Assembly (NCBI GenBank): GCA_021234155.1
Contig: JAJEKV010000004.1
Coordinates: 26,271,831 to 26,335,830, forward strand
Direction of reading: 5' to 3'
Length of the DNA stretch: 64,000 bases
DNA from: Isoetes taiwanensis
Taxonomy: Eukaryota; Streptophyta; Lycopodiopsida; Isoetales; Isoetaceae
The stretch's first letter is position 1. Each line of letters opens with the position of its first letter. The notes beneath the pieces are model-generated. The model was not told where the DNA came from. It made no database searches and was given only the letters and a program-made list of their open reading frames with translations. This document shows positions 44,800 to 56,579 of the stretch, piece after piece. The position numbers were made by a program, and so were the translations under genes.

Positions 44800-46822
44800 A
44801 TGGCCTCTGTTAATACCGCCCTGCCTCAAATATCAGACTTCGATCACAACCTGGTTCGTGATGGAAGCTTGGATTACAAGGGCAGAATAGCTGATAAACG
44901 AAAGACCGGAAGTTGGAAATCATGCTGGCCTGTACTTGGTAAGCTAAACACAAAATATTTTGCTCTGCTATTCTTACTGAACATTTTTCTCTTGTAAATC
45001 ATTTTCAACTTGTATAGCATACATAGTACCAGACACGGTGATTTTCCTTTCCATAAGCGGCAACATCATCACTTACATGACAGGGGTATTGCATAGAAAA
45101 ATTTCAACATCTGCCAGTGATGTCAACAACATGCAGGGCACTGCATTTGTCACTAGTCTGATTGGAGGTTTCATTTCTGATACATATTTAGGGCGCTACA
45201 AGACCATCTCCCTTGCCTTTCAAGTTTATTTCTCTGTAAGCACATTGCCCCTTTTTGTCAGTTTTTCATATATACTATGGCAGATTTTTATTTTTTTTGC
45301 ACAGAATTTCAGGTCATTTTGTTTCCTTGCAGGGCCTGATTTTCTTAACCATCTCCGTTTCTCTCAAGTCTCTTAGACCCTTGCCATGCCAGAATGGAGC
45401 CTGCCCTCCTGCAAGCTCAGGCCAATTGGGTATTTTTTTTCTTGGATTGTATTTGTTCGCTCTTGGCTTTGGAAGCTTGAAATCTTGCATGATATCCTTT
45501 GGAGCTGATCAGTTTGAGGAAGAGGATCTCATGGAGAAGAGGGGCATGGCTTCCTTCTTCAATTGGACCTTTTGGTTTGTCAATTTAGGAGGTATCTTTG
45601 CTGTGACTGCTATTGTGTATATTCAAGACACAGTAAGTTGGGGATGGGGTATAGGGATTCTCTTGTTTTTCCTGGCAGTTGCAGAATGCCTATTCTTTGC
45701 CATGACAAAGCACTATAGATACAGTAAATCTCAAGGAAGCCCTTTAGCTCAGATTGCTGATGTTCTTATTACCACATTCCGAAGGCGCAAACTGAAAACT
45801 ACAGATAATTTTTATGAAGACCAAAATATTACTTATGGCAAAAGATTACTCGTTCATACAAACCAGTTCAGGTTAGGCATTCCCTTGTCCCCTAGTAAAA
45901 ACTAAAAAAACATGAAAAATGAAAATACATCATATGTTAAAAAGGTTTTTTGCTGCTTCTTCTTCCCCTCCCAAAAAAAGGAAGAAAGAGAGGTTATTTA
46001 AGCTGTTGCTTCCTCTGAAACTTCTGTTCCAGGTTTCTTGACAAGGCAGCTATGAAACAAGAAGAAGAAATAGGTTCTTTGAAGCCATGCACTTTGACAC
46101 AAGTTGAAGAGGTGAAATTGGTGCTAAGAGTAATCCCTATCTGGATAGTTGTCCTCTGGTTAGGAATAGTTCCTTCACAGGTTGGAACATTCTTTGTAAC
46201 TCAAGGCAACTTTATGGACAGACAACTGGGAAGCTTTAGTATACCACCAGCATCGATGTTCGCATTTACTTTCTTAGTGCCTCTTACATTTATACCAATC
46301 TATGACAAATTGGTGGTGCCCTTTGTAAGAAACTACACGAAAAATGAAAGAGGTTTTAGCATGCTTCAGAGGTTAGGGATTGCATATGTGATATGTGTGT
46401 TAAATTTGGTTGTAGCAGCAGCGGTGGAAATGAAAAGAAAAAGGAGCAGCGGAAAATTGAGTGTCTTTTGGTTGGTGCCACAATATGGAATGCTTGGATT
46501 ATACGAGAGCTTCTCTAATCCTGCACTACAGGAGTTTTTTGATGAACAATTGCCTGACAATATGCAAAGTCTTGGCGTCAGTTTGGCATATACGAATCTT
46601 GGGGTAGGTTATTTCTTGAATAGTGCTATTGTGACCATAGTGGATAGGGCAAATCCATTGTGGCTCCAAAACGATATTAATAAGGGCCACATAGACTTAT
46701 TCTACTGGGTCCTTGCCATTGCCACTGCTGTCAATCTCCTCCTCTACTTGCAACTTGCTTGGTGTTACTCCTATAAAATGACCACCAAATCTCCACATGC
46801 CACTATGGAAATGGCTAACTAA
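44800..46822 (+). CDS. NPF/POT (NRT1/PTR family) transporter, four exons
   Basis: Proton-coupled oligopeptide transporter superfamily, plant NPF branch: membrane carriers for nitrate, peptides, hormones or glucosides. Exons 44800-44938, 45018-45235, 45333-45871 and 46033-46822 join in phase through GT..AG introns of 79, 97 and 161 bp, giving 561 residues, the usual length. Landmarks: NNMQGTAFVTSLIGGFISDT with YLGRYKTI (exon 2), LGLYLFALGFGSLKSCMISF then GADQFEEEDL and FFNWTFWFVNLGGI (exon 3), RFLDKAA across the exon 3/4 junction, and VSLAYTNLGVGYFLNS near the C terminus. The ExxER proton-coupling motif expected in the first helix is missing (AYIVPDTVIFLSISGN). An ATG at 44746 would add 18 residues; 44800 (MASVNTALPQ) is preferred because family similarity starts just after it. 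A LINE lies immediately upstream and a SINE-like unit starts just after the stop. Substrate cannot be inferred. Confidence 0.92.
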
Positions 46823-46831
46823 GTTGCGTGC

Positions 46832-47030
46832 GTGTTTGGTTCAGTGGTAACCCACTAGTCTTGAAATAAATATGTCTCTAGTTCAAAGTCATCCAAAGAA
46901 GCCACCTAGAGTCAGGTAGGGGCATGACTCAACAAAGCAATGTTGGTGTGATGTGTACGTTATATGTCTATGGATTTTTGAGAATGTGGAACAATGTAAA
47001 AGTTGCTCCTTTTTTCTTTCCTTTTTTTAA
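46832..47030 (+). mobile_element. tRNA-derived SINE candidate
   Basis: TGGTTCAGTGGTAACCC (46837-46853) resembles an RNA polymerase III A box and TAGTTCAAAGTCATC (46879-46893) a B box. Their spacing is that of tRNA-derived SINE heads. A body of about 110 bases follows, ending in a T-rich tail (CTCCTTTTTTCTTTCCTTTT near 47008-47030). It starts ten bases after the NPF stop codon, so it lies in that gene's 3' untranslated region; AATAAAT at 46865 could serve as its polyadenylation signal. Confidence 0.5.
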
Positions 47031-48110
47031 CCACGACTCCATTAATCTGAAATTATTCCATCAATTTGAAATATACAAATAGTAACAATCTCAAACACAT
47101 GCGGAATTTGGTGTAAATACTTCTTATTACCAACTTTAATTCTTACAAGCCTATATTCCACATCGTAAAGTAGATAACCCATAATAATTATATACTCATA
47201 AACATTGCAGGAGGCGCATTTAATTAAAGTGTGTCAGAGTCTGATGTTTGGGCCTCATGCAGGAAAATGGAACTCATACAAAAAAAAAAAGTTTTGCATT
47301 GAATGCCTGATAGAAATACACATCATAGGACACGAATTGGCTCGCTTGTTTTCCTTATTAAATTTACAAACCACGAGTTGAGAAAGTTCTTAGGAATTTC
47401 AAGCACAATACACATAATATTATCTACGCTCATATAATGCTATGGCATAGAGGTTGCTCATGGCTTTGTCCATTTCCCTCTTGGGGATCTTGTGGGCCTT
47501 GTCCTTTGAAATGTGATTGACTGACAGTAAGAGATATAATAGACAACCCATGAAGTCTAGATACAATGATGCATCATTCATTGCAGCATAAGAAACATTT
47601 AGACTAAATGTTTTGCAGTGTGTTCCTTGTACACCATAGGTCTTTAACGGTGGGATTCTAAGAAAGTAAACTGTCTACAAGTCACTAAATGTGGAATAAG
47701 TTCTGGAAGTCATTTATAATCTGTAAGTACTTTCCAGGCATGATCCTCACTTGCATTCACAAGGATGCTGTATGAAATGTACCTTTCTCTTCATGGAATT
47801 ACACCAATTTGGCAATGAACTTCTTTCTTTCTGTCATTATATGCCATGGTTTGCATCTCCATGCTTTTCCTATGTATATGACGTTCCTCAGTTAACAACC
47901 TAGGGATCATCCAAAAAATAGGAAACATAACATTTTTGCCATTTGTCAGATTTCTAAACTGTAAGGCATGTATTAGAGCATGGAGATGAAGCCTTAGTAG
48001 CATGCTTTCTATTGGATTCCTTTGAGGATCAACAGAATTTGCCCTCCACTTCTTCTCTCAGCAGTCAGAGTACTGCTCCTTCAAGTTGCCCCTCTTATGC
48101 CTCCCAATAG
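47031..48110. other. No gene recognised
   Basis: AT-rich. A minus-strand frame at 47791-48003 (GKNVMFPIFWMIPRLLTEER) may be a 3' continuation of the pseudogene at 48.1-49.0 kb but has no recognisable motif. Confidence 0.35.
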
Positions 48111-48114
48111 GTTC

Positions 48115-49012
48115 TCAATATTGAACTTGGAATCCAGGACGCAACTCCTCCCTATTAGGCATGGTGGTAGCAACGTCAGAGAGTGCCATCCCTAACCATA
48201 TTGGACAATCCTCATCGTCAGGCCTTACTAGCACAATGTATCCTTCCTTGATGTCCTCGAAAGGATCCCACTCAGGAAGGTCAAACCACTTCGGCTTTGA
48301 GGCCTTGCTTCCCACAAACCACTTGGAGCCATTGTTGGGACTCAAGCCAACTTTCTTTGATGTACTTGCTCCATGAGAACCCTCCCAACTAGACTTCGGC
48401 AAGAAACCGTCTCTCAACTTTCCCCTGCATGGTTGTTTTATTTCTAAGCATGTCACAATTTTCTCCCAGTAATCATGCAGGAGTTCTATTAGTATTCACT
48501 CATAAGATACTCATTAACCCTCACACATTTTTTTTCTTGTTCAGCTATCTTGCCCATCGACAATAGAACTTTATCCTTCACAGAGATTACAAGCTGCATG
48601 TTCCCCTTTCTTGAATCAACCTTGCCCTTTCCTACATCCCATGACATCAACTCGAAACTTATTTCCGCACATTGGGGCGTATCACTTGTATTATACTTTC
48701 TTCGCTTATTAAAACAAGCTTTGCAACATTCCTTTTTAGTAATTGCTCCTTTCCACTTACTGGACGTCACCATTCCACATGCACCTTGTTTCTATTACAG
48801 TTATTAGCTTCCTTACAAACGTCCGAGATAGTATACCATAACAAAATAGGATAAGTATCTTCATCTGCTGGCTTGATGATCAAATATTGGATGTCCTTCA
48901 GATCCATCTTAGGATCATGTAGAACAAGTTCATAACACTTGGTACACTCCTTTCTAGGTCCAACATAGTGTTCTTCCTCTTCCTCCTCCTCTTCCTCCTC
49001 CTCTGTCATCAA
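48115..49012 (-). pseudogene. Broken gene with acidic run and two related VRPxDED domains
   Basis: In minus-strand order: 49012-48767 starts MMTEEEEEEEEEEEHYVG, then MDLKDIQYLIIKPADEDTYP with ILLWYTISDV and NKVHVEW. 48773-48489 has KECCKACFNKRRKYN and an amphipathic stretch. 48456-48115 has FDLPEWDPFEDIKEGYIVLV, RPDDEDCPIWLGMALSDVAT and FQVQY. The first and third pieces share the pattern I.P(A/D)DED..PI.L....SDV...N and a terminal V.W/Y, so they are diverged copies of one small domain. Similar 'RPADED YPIWLG ... VHVEWW' wording occurs, from memory, at the C terminus of DUF7869-type proteins, but no QLDN or GHTH core lies nearby. Stops separate the pieces, so the locus is decayed. Confidence 0.5.
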
Positions 49013-50146
49013 GTGGATTGGTTGTTGATCAGGTTGGAATTGACCATGCTCGTGCTTCTATCAGCTTTGAGGTAGCCAACCTAGGGATGGTCGAAGTTGC
49101 ATATGTAAAATATGAAAGAAGTACAAAATATATGAAACCTTCCACTTTTTTCCAAAAATATGTGTTTTATACGTGGAAAAAAAAAGCACGGCCAGTAGGA
49201 AGTTGTCGAAAATCGATACAGACACATCTAATGGGGGTTGTGGACGCCTCTAGAGCCTCTCGCTGCAGCAAAGAAAAGGTACTTTGTTGCAGCGAGACAC
49301 ACTGGACGCGTCACCACCAACCTCTATGCAAACGCGTTCAGTGGATCTCGTTGCAGTAAGTTGCTGCAACGAGATCCATTGGACTCATTTGAGCAAAGAT
49401 CTGCACATTCACGAGACCAATTGTACTTGTCAGTGCAAGGGGTTAAAAAAAGGGCGGATGCATCCAGTTGGTCTCGAAAATGCACGAAATCTGTGCAGAT
49501 GTGCCAATAAGCGATGCAGACGCGCCAGAATAGTTTTTCTAGTTAAGGTTTAAAACGACCAAAAATAAGTTTCATACTTTCAAAATACGTTTTTTGGGGA
49601 GAAATATGACAAAACTTTTGAAGAAAATATATAAAACCTGGATGTTATGCGTTTATCTGCCAAGGACTTCTGTAAGTACTTTATATATTCCATTATCCCT
49701 TCCATAGTCTGCTCACGGTCCTTTCACTTCTGCTAATGGTTTCATAGGTTTAGGGTCTCTTGTTGGTACCATTAGGTTTACCTACCATATCTTCTTCCCA
49801 AATTAATATATCTTTATCGAGCGCTGTATCCAATAAAGTCTTAACGAGCATAACCCTCTATGAACTCTTTTCAGTTTGGGACTTCTTCCCCTTCCATACC
49901 ATACAACCTCGTGGCCCCTTCTGTAGCCCCTTGCCCAGACCTCCATTTGGAGGGAGACATTCCCCAGCCCCCAGCTCCAGCCCACCTGGGAGAACCAGGG
50001 GGAGGGACCGCCGCGAAAACAGCCCCGGTCGAATAACAAAGACAAGGGAGAAACTTCTTCCATGAGGAGGGAGGCCCGGGCAAAGGCTCAATCTATGAGA
50101 TTGACCCGAAGGCTGCTCAAGCCCAACACAGGCACAGACGAGGGCC
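49013..50146. other. No gene recognised; one strong hairpin
   Basis: 49342-49378 is a perfect 15-bp stem (TGGATCTCGTTGCAG paired with CTGCAACGAGATCCA) with loop TAAGTTG. A related word, TGTTGCAGCGAGACAC, lies at about 49284-49300. Open frames at 49760-50065 in three registers are Pro/Arg rich and shared by both strands, and I do not call them genes. Confidence 0.45.
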
Positions 50147-50773
50147 ATGAAACAAATAGAGGAACAGATTGAGAGCAACAGAACCCGGATTGCAGGACTA
50201 GCAGCAGATATACAATCTCCAGCGTCCCACGTGCTCAAAAGACAGTTGGCAGCGGAAAGGCAACGGATTGCAGAGATGCGGACCCGCATGCAGCAGTTAG
50301 AAGACGGGCTTCGCTTGGCACACTTTGAGAGGCAACAGGATAAGCAGGGCCTTGCTGACTTGCGAGCTCGCGTGGATTCCCTCCTCACCACCATAGAGAC
50401 TATGGCATGGGACAAGCAGGGTGTTGAGTAGGATATAGTAGCAATTATCTCCCGCCTCAAGTCAGAAGCTGAGGGGTCTGCCACCGTAATATAAAACGCC
50501 CGAGCTGCCTTCGAAGCCAGCCAGGCAGAGCTAAGAACCCTACAGAGTAGGGCTGAGACACAAGATCAGGAGATACAGGAGCTCCGAGCAACCATTACCC
50601 AGCAAGGACGGGGCCTCCATGCCGAGGTCCATGAACAATTACGGCAGTGCACGAATGAGTTTGCCAAGCAGCAGAGATTTCAACAAGAGCTAGGCTCCAA
50701 CTCCAGGCAGCAGAGGCCGCAGGGCCAGACAATCACACATGCCCCACAACCCACAAGAGTCGCTAAGCGGTGA
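50147..50773 (+). pseudogene. Coiled-coil ORF with two internal stops
   Basis: One frame of 209 codons with TAG at 50429-50431 and TAA at 50492-50494. It is strongly helical and charged: MKQIEEQIESNRTRIAGLAA, LKRQLAAERQRIAEMRTRMQ, RARVDSLLTTIETMAWDKQG, then ASQAELRTLQSRAETQDQEI, QELRATITQQGRGLHAEVHE and QLRQCTNEFAKQQRF. A basic Gln/Pro-rich tail follows. The continuous heptad character on both sides of the stops shows a once-intact protein. It ends about 310 bases before the primer-binding site of the gypsy element, so it may belong to that element's leader or LTR, or to an older element it landed in. No family is recognised. Confidence 0.6.
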
Positions 50774-51081
50774 CCGCAGACACCACACACCTTCATCTCA
50801 CACACCCACGCCCTTTTGTGAACAACCCACACACTCCGGACAACGGGGCATCACCGCTGAGCAGCGAGGGGCCGACTAATGTTGCCCATTGGACTCGAAA
50901 GCGAGGGGCGCCCGATGTCATAATGTGGTGGTGCGTGGACTCGGAGGAGGCGCGGAGAGGATCTCATCAAGTGCATCGAGGGATCGAGATCCTATCTTTT
51001 TTAAAATGCATGGCATTTCGGACTCACGGTGCACATTGTTGAGCAAAGCCTTGTCATAGGTACCTATAAAGGCTCAATGCC

Positions 51082-51094
51082 TGGTATAAAGCCC
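51082..51094 (+). other. Probable primer-binding site of the gypsy element
   Basis: TGGTATAAAGCCC resembles the common plant LTR-element PBS TGGTATCAGAGCC, complementary to initiator Met tRNA. It sits about 95 bases before gag. The 5' LTR would end a few bases upstream near GGCTCA, but its start was not identified. Confidence 0.5.
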
Positions 51095-51189
51095 ACGCCG
51101 TTGTCACCTTCCGCGGTGGCGGACATGCGAAAAGCGTGAGGCAATTCTGGCGTCCTACAGAGTAGGCAATTGAAAAGGGATTACTCTTT

Positions 51190-52568
51190 ATGTCGACCGA
51201 GGATCTAACAGGGAGTCCCGCCGTGACAGGCAAAAAATCTCAAGTCGGGGCGTCCCAGCCATCGGTGTTGTCGCCCTTAGTCCGCGGCAAGCCGCATAAT
51301 AATGCTGCAAGTAATGCTGTTAATGTGAATGTCGGGAATGCTCCGGTAGCAAGTACGGAGCGGGGTCCGGTAGGTGGAAACTTACCTGACGAAAGTGTAG
51401 GTCATATCAACCGTCTAACTGGGGAACTGAACGAGATAAGGGCTGAACAAGCCAGGTTTCAAAACACCCTAGGGTTGATACAGGAAAACCTGCAGAAGTG
51501 GGCTGCTGAAGGGAAGGCCCGAGAACTTCGCTTGAGTAGTGTAGTAGAGAAGTTTCTACAGGTGGCTGGGGCAGCTCCCACTGCTCCAGGGGCAAGCCAT
51601 GGTATTTCTCACGCGGTTGCACGACCGGGACCTAGTGCACCATAAACACGGGTTTGGCCGAAGAACCAGCAGCTCAGAATGTCATGGAAGGTATCGCTTA
51701 GCCAGAAGAGTCCCTGGGGGGACTTTCTGGGGAAGAGATTAAATCTCTAGAGCGCGTAAAAATGCCGGATTTCTATGGCAAGAATGTAACACCTGAGCAG
51801 GCTATGCAATGGTTTAATCAAATGAAGTTATATTTTGCAGCCACGAAGAAGGGCGAGAATGCCCAACTTATGTATGCCACCCTGAAGCTGAAGGGACCGG
51901 CGGTTGCATGGTGGGACATTCACACTGAGAATAGTCAGAAGCTGACTTGGAGGGAATTTTGTCCTTTATTCCGACACGAGCATGCACCTCATTATGACCG
52001 GCGACATGCGCTCATACAGCTGAAGGAGCTCACTCAGACAGGGTCTCTGTGGGATTATGTGACGGAGCTGAGGGTGCTCTTTGCACGATTACCTGAGATT
52101 ACTGCATGGATGCACGTGGATCATTTCATAAATGGTCTACGGGATGCTATCATTCGCACGCATTTACTGCAGGCTGAACCTGCTGACTTTGAGTTGGCTG
52201 TGGAGATGGCCAGGAAACTGGTGGGTAGGGAAGAATCCAAGAAGACTCGGAACTTTGCTAATTGGAAGGCAAAGAGGGCCGGGGGAAACTCCCAGGGATC
52301 TGCTCCCTTTAAGAAGCAGAAAAATGATTCTAAGGATAAGGATAAGGCCGTCGGGGGCAAGGCCAAGGAAGGTGACGCCAAAACGGATAAGCCTAAGGGG
52401 TGTTATCGTTGTGGGGTGGTCGGACACTTTGCCCGAGAATGTATAAAGCCTCGCAAGAAAGTTTTGGCCAGCACTGCAAAGGTAAATGATAAGCCGGAGG
52501 TAAAGGCATTATCATCTTATGTGGATAAAGTTATCAGATTGTTACGTAGAATCAATGGTAAGTCCTGA
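51190..52568 (+). pseudogene. Ty3/gypsy gag with CCHC zinc knuckle, frameshifted
   Basis: The N-terminal part (51190-51645) is Ser/Ala/Gly-rich with a helical LTGELNEIRAEQARFQNTLG. After a break, 51762-52568 encodes the capsid-like retrotransposon gag domain: MPDFYGKNVTPEQAMQWFNQ, YATLKLKGPAVAWWDIH, TWREFCPLFRHEHAP, LKELTQTGSLWDYVTELRVL and HFINGLRDAIIRTHLL. A Lys-rich linker and one zinc knuckle, CYRCGVVGHFARECIKP (C-x2-C-x4-H-x4-C), follow. The reading frame shifts between 51645 and 51762, with a stop in the joining frame. Confidence 0.92.
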
Positions 52569-52569
52569 T

Positions 52570-53015
52570 TCAAGCTCTTATTTCTGGATAAAGTTATCGA
52601 GGAATTGTTAGGGCGCCGAATCAATGGTAGAAAACTCGTGGTTGTTTTATTGATTGATGGACAAAGAGTCACTCATAACTTTCTATTTCCATAGATCTAG
52701 ACACAAGATCTAGGGCTGGAATTGAAGGCATGAAATGGTGGCAACAAGTTGAGCCCTAGATTCTCTCGGCCAACATGCACCTTAATTTTCAATTTTTAGT
52801 TGAAATGGATAGTTATGTCATTCTAGGCATGAAATGGTTACAACAAGTTGAGCCACAGATTCTTTGGCCAACAATTGAATTTTTTATTTTAAATTTTAAG
52901 TAATCAAATGGAGTAGTTAGGGTTCCAAATAGGTTTAATTATAACAGAAACATTTGAGCCTCTTAAATAGGCTATAGCCTATTTAAAAAAGTTTTCAAAG
53001 TTAATACAAATGTTT
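52570..53015 (+). pseudogene. Gypsy protease remnant with local duplication
   Basis: Short, broken matches to the aspartic protease region remain (RRINGRKLVVVLLIDGQRVT). GGCATGAAATGGT, ACAACAAGTTGAGCC and TTGGCCAACA then occur twice (about 52726-52799 and 52830-52895), corresponding to the LGMKWLQQVEP motif at the end of protease. The duplication and several stops destroy the region. Confidence 0.65.
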
Positions 53016-53020
53016 TTTCT

Positions 53021-54490
53021 TTGATGTACTTGAGAAAAGATGATTTGATTGTCAAATCGTGTAACTCATTGGTGGTTGACACCGGAGTAAACTCTGAGGT
53101 AGACCAAAGATTAAAAAATCTTTTGCATACCTTTAAGGATGTTTTTCTAGAAGAGTTACCTGAGGGACCACCGCCCTCGCCGGGTGTCGAGCACGAAATT
53201 GAGCTTGAACCTGGGGTCAAGCCCATGGCACGTGCTCCCTACCGTTTAAGTCCTCTAGAACTTGAAGAGGTTAAAAAGCAAGTGAGAGAATTGTTAAGCA
53301 AAGGTTTTGTACGACCAAGTAAATCACCTTTTGCGAGTCCCATTTTGCTTGTTGGATGATACTATGCGGATGTGCATAGATTACCGGGCACTTAACAAGG
53401 CAACTATAAAGGATAGATATCCTTTACCCCCGGTCGATGATATTCTGGATCATCTTGGGGGTGCCAAATGGTTTACCAAGATCGATCTCCGCAGTGGATA
53501 TCATCAGATTAGGATTCGGGAAGGGGACGAACCTAAAACTGCATTCAGAACTCATCAAGGGCATTATGAGTTTCTGGTTATGCCGTTTGGGCTTACATAT
53601 GCGCCCGCAACATTTATGCGATTAATGAATCAAGTATTCTCGGAGCATTTGGACAAGTTTGTCGAAGTCATTTTAGATGATATTCTCATCTATTCACAAA
53701 TAGTTGAAGAAAATTTCATTCATTTGGAACACGTTCTTCGAATTTTGCGGGAAAACAAACTCTATGCCAAGATTTCCGAATGTGATTTCTTTAAGCAGCG
53801 AGGTGCCTATTTTGGACATATCCTATCTGATGACGGTGTGTCCCCAGATCCCGCCAAGGTACAAGTAGTACAGCAATGGCTCCCACCAGAAAACATTTCG
53901 GAGTTACGAAGTTTTTTGGGGTTAGCAACGTACTACCGCAAGTTTGTACCGAAATTCCTCTCACTGATCTTTTGAAAAAAGATCACGATTTTGTGTGGGG
54001 GAGAGAGCAGCAAGAGGCGTTTCGGCGCATTAAGGATTTGCTAGTAAGCAGTCCTGTGCTAAAAGTGCCGGATTTGAATCAGGCATTTGAGGTTTACACT
54101 GACGCTTGCGGGCAAGCAATAGGTGCAGTATTGATGCAGCAAGGTCGCGTAGTGGCTTATGAAAGTCGGAAACTAAGTCCTGCAGAAAGGAACTACGCAA
54201 TCTACGAGCAAGAATTGCTGGTCATTGTGCATGCATTAAAGAGGAGGCACTACTTACGTAGTGGGATGAGCCAAGAGCCGCGCAAGCTTATCATCTATAC
54301 TGACCATAAACCATTGAGGTTCTTGTAAAGTCAAACCGAAATTATCCCAAGACAGGCTAGGTGGCTAGACTTCCTCCATGAATTCCATTTTTCCATTGAG
54401 CATACGCCTGGCAAAAATAATCCAGAACCCGATGCGTTATCAAGGGTTAAATATATAAACATGTTAACAACTTTAGCAAGTGATCTTATA
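53021..54490 (+). pseudogene. Ty3/gypsy reverse transcriptase and RNase H, small deletions
   Basis: 53021-53359 holds the linker and RT start ([36 protein letters not shown]). 53345-53975 holds RT proper: [53 protein letters not shown], and [10 protein letters not shown] with the catalytic Asp pair. 53930-54328 holds the connection and RNase H: YTDACGQAIGAVLMQQ, YAIYEQELLVIVHALK and IIYTDHKPLRFL. A stop at 54326 interrupts before RWLDFLHEFHFSIEHTPGKN, which reads to about 54450. Small deletions at the two junctions remove the VKKKDG region and the RIAxPLTxL region. No integrase or 3' LTR follows, so the element is a truncated relic. Confidence 0.92.
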
Positions 54491-54499
54491 CAAAGGATC

Positions 54500-56560
54500 A
54501 AGGATGCATATCTAGTATAATAACAAGGGGTTTTTTTTTATATTTTTGTACACTTTTTGCAATGGTTTTACTATGATTTGGAGTCCGTATTGCTTGGAGT
54601 GTATTAATGCGTACATCTAGAGTGCACACTATATTTTTATCTTTTAATTCCACTATGCTATGGTTTGTCCCATGTTTCTATAATTTTTGTGCCATCCAAT
54701 TCCTCCCAGGCCATTCCAATGGCCAAGATCGACCCTCTCACTTCTAATCTAAGGGCTCATAATTTTTTTATTCTTATTTTTCCTCACATCTCAAAGTTAC
54801 ATGCATATGTCGAGCTGTTAGTTTTAGGGTTTCAAATGTTTTTCTAAGTTTTGACTTTGCCCTAGTTTCTACTGCTTTGCAAGAATGGTGGCTAGCCAGG
54901 CCATTAGAATGGAAAAATCTCATTTTCTTTTTGGTCAGAAGTCCGCAGAATTCCCCTCGTGCAGTAGCATGTTAGGGATCCTTGCAGAAAGTTGAGCATC
55001 TATGGTAATGGACTTGGACGAGCCAGGACGAATTTGGTGCCGGATTTGGGCGATGATTAAAGGGTAATTTGAACTCATTCGAAGCAAAGAATTTTAGATT
55101 CTCCAAAAGAATTCCTATTTGGCATCATAGGTCAAGATCATGGAAGAATGTGATTATGAAGATTGTTGTTCTTGTGAGTTCTCGCTGGTGCAACAAGGGG
55201 GTACTTGGAACGCTTCCCACGTTGATGCGTACAAGAGTTTACATTTGGTCGCTGCCCAGAGGTAGTGTGTGCTTTCAATTAAGCTTTTTTTTCAAGACCG
55301 CTTTTCATGAACATCGTGGGATATTTTGCTTGGGTCAGGTCTTATGTTTACAGATACAGAGAGTTAGGATGAGCAGTCCATGAAATGAGAAAGCTAATAG
55401 TAAGTTATATTGACTTCACATCTGGTTGACTTGCATATTTTTTATGATTAAATCTGTATTTACTTAATATTCCAGGGTCATGTATCATTTCCAATGGTGC
55501 TGGACTTGTATGGCCATACAATGACCTCACAGAAATCCTTTTGTAAAATCCCCCAATTTCGTCCTTGCTTTTATAATGGAAGAGGAACAACGTTGAACCA
55601 GCTGCAAGTGCTAAGAAATGGAAATCGCTATGGAGGTATCAAATCTAGGCTGGTAAAAGCTCAGACTCAAAGGCCAGTAATGAATTTTCTTGACAGAAAC
55701 AATTCATCATCAGCTGCAGTTCTTGGGTTAAATCATTTGGAAAGTGCTGCTGGCATCCTTACTCGACATTTCAATAGCATTGTAGGGGAGCGTGAAGACA
55801 AAATGGTGCAGCTTTCATCAGCTTAATCTAACTAGAAATTTTTGTTGATAAGGTCTAACTGTGGAATGGTTTCTTAATGCAGCCGTGTTCACGACAATCT
55901 TTACCTGGAAAAGATGGAAGTAAGATGTCTAACAATTGACTGTATTGTGCTGATAAATTGGAATAAATTGTTGTCTTTGAATGTATCAGCTCCGCAAGAT
56001 AGCCAGACTAGGAAAGGGTTGCCTCCATGCAGTGGCCAAGTAGTGATGAGCAGCTTTGACGATGGAACAAGACATTTGCTGTAGATTCATGGTTAATCTC
56101 AAAGTTTAGCAAAGACTCTTTACAGAAACGCGATTCAGGTGTTAACTTGATGTGTTTTGCCTTGCAGGTCAGATTGTTCTTGCCAGCCGCCAATTTAATG
56201 GAACCAGAAGCTGATGGCTCCAAATGCTACATATCCAGTAAGTGTGGCTTTCATTATTGCTTTGCAGTGGAATAAACGATATTAATTGTATCCTTGTTTG
56301 TTCTCCTGAGATATTTCTTATGCAGTTTCAAACACTCTATTTCCAAATACTCTATTTTGGTGCTATTATCCAGTCTAAGCACGATTTCATTAATTGGAGA
56401 AAATAAGCCCATTTTGAGAATTTTAAGCACACCTAATTTGCTCTAGCACGAATACTTTCACCTACTTCTCGAGCACAAGAAACATGAGGTAATTAACATA
56501 CACATATACATAAAAATTTTGTGTTATACTTGTACGTGTACATGACACTCGTAGAAGCTC
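54500..56560. other. No gene recognised; one open frame of 110 codons
   Basis: The frame 55494-55826 ends ...NSSSAAVLGLNHLESAAGIL, TRHFNSIVGEREDKMVQLSS and looks codon-like, but I recognise no family and it lacks a clear upstream exon. The rest is AT-rich without motifs. No gypsy integrase was found here, although one would be expected. Confidence 0.35.
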
Positions 56561-56579
56561 AATAATGGCCCTACATTGT

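Noticed and set aside
46837-46893. True tRNA gene
   Set aside because: A- and B-box-like words are present but no cloverleaf or acceptor stem can be paired.
49803-50484. 208-codon minus-strand frame
   Set aside because: Antisense to the coiled-coil frame on the plus strand, whose heptad pattern and downstream continuation make it the better reading.
52121-52427. Antisense and second-frame ORFs across gypsy gag
   Set aside because: Overlap the zinc-knuckle gag frame and lack motifs.
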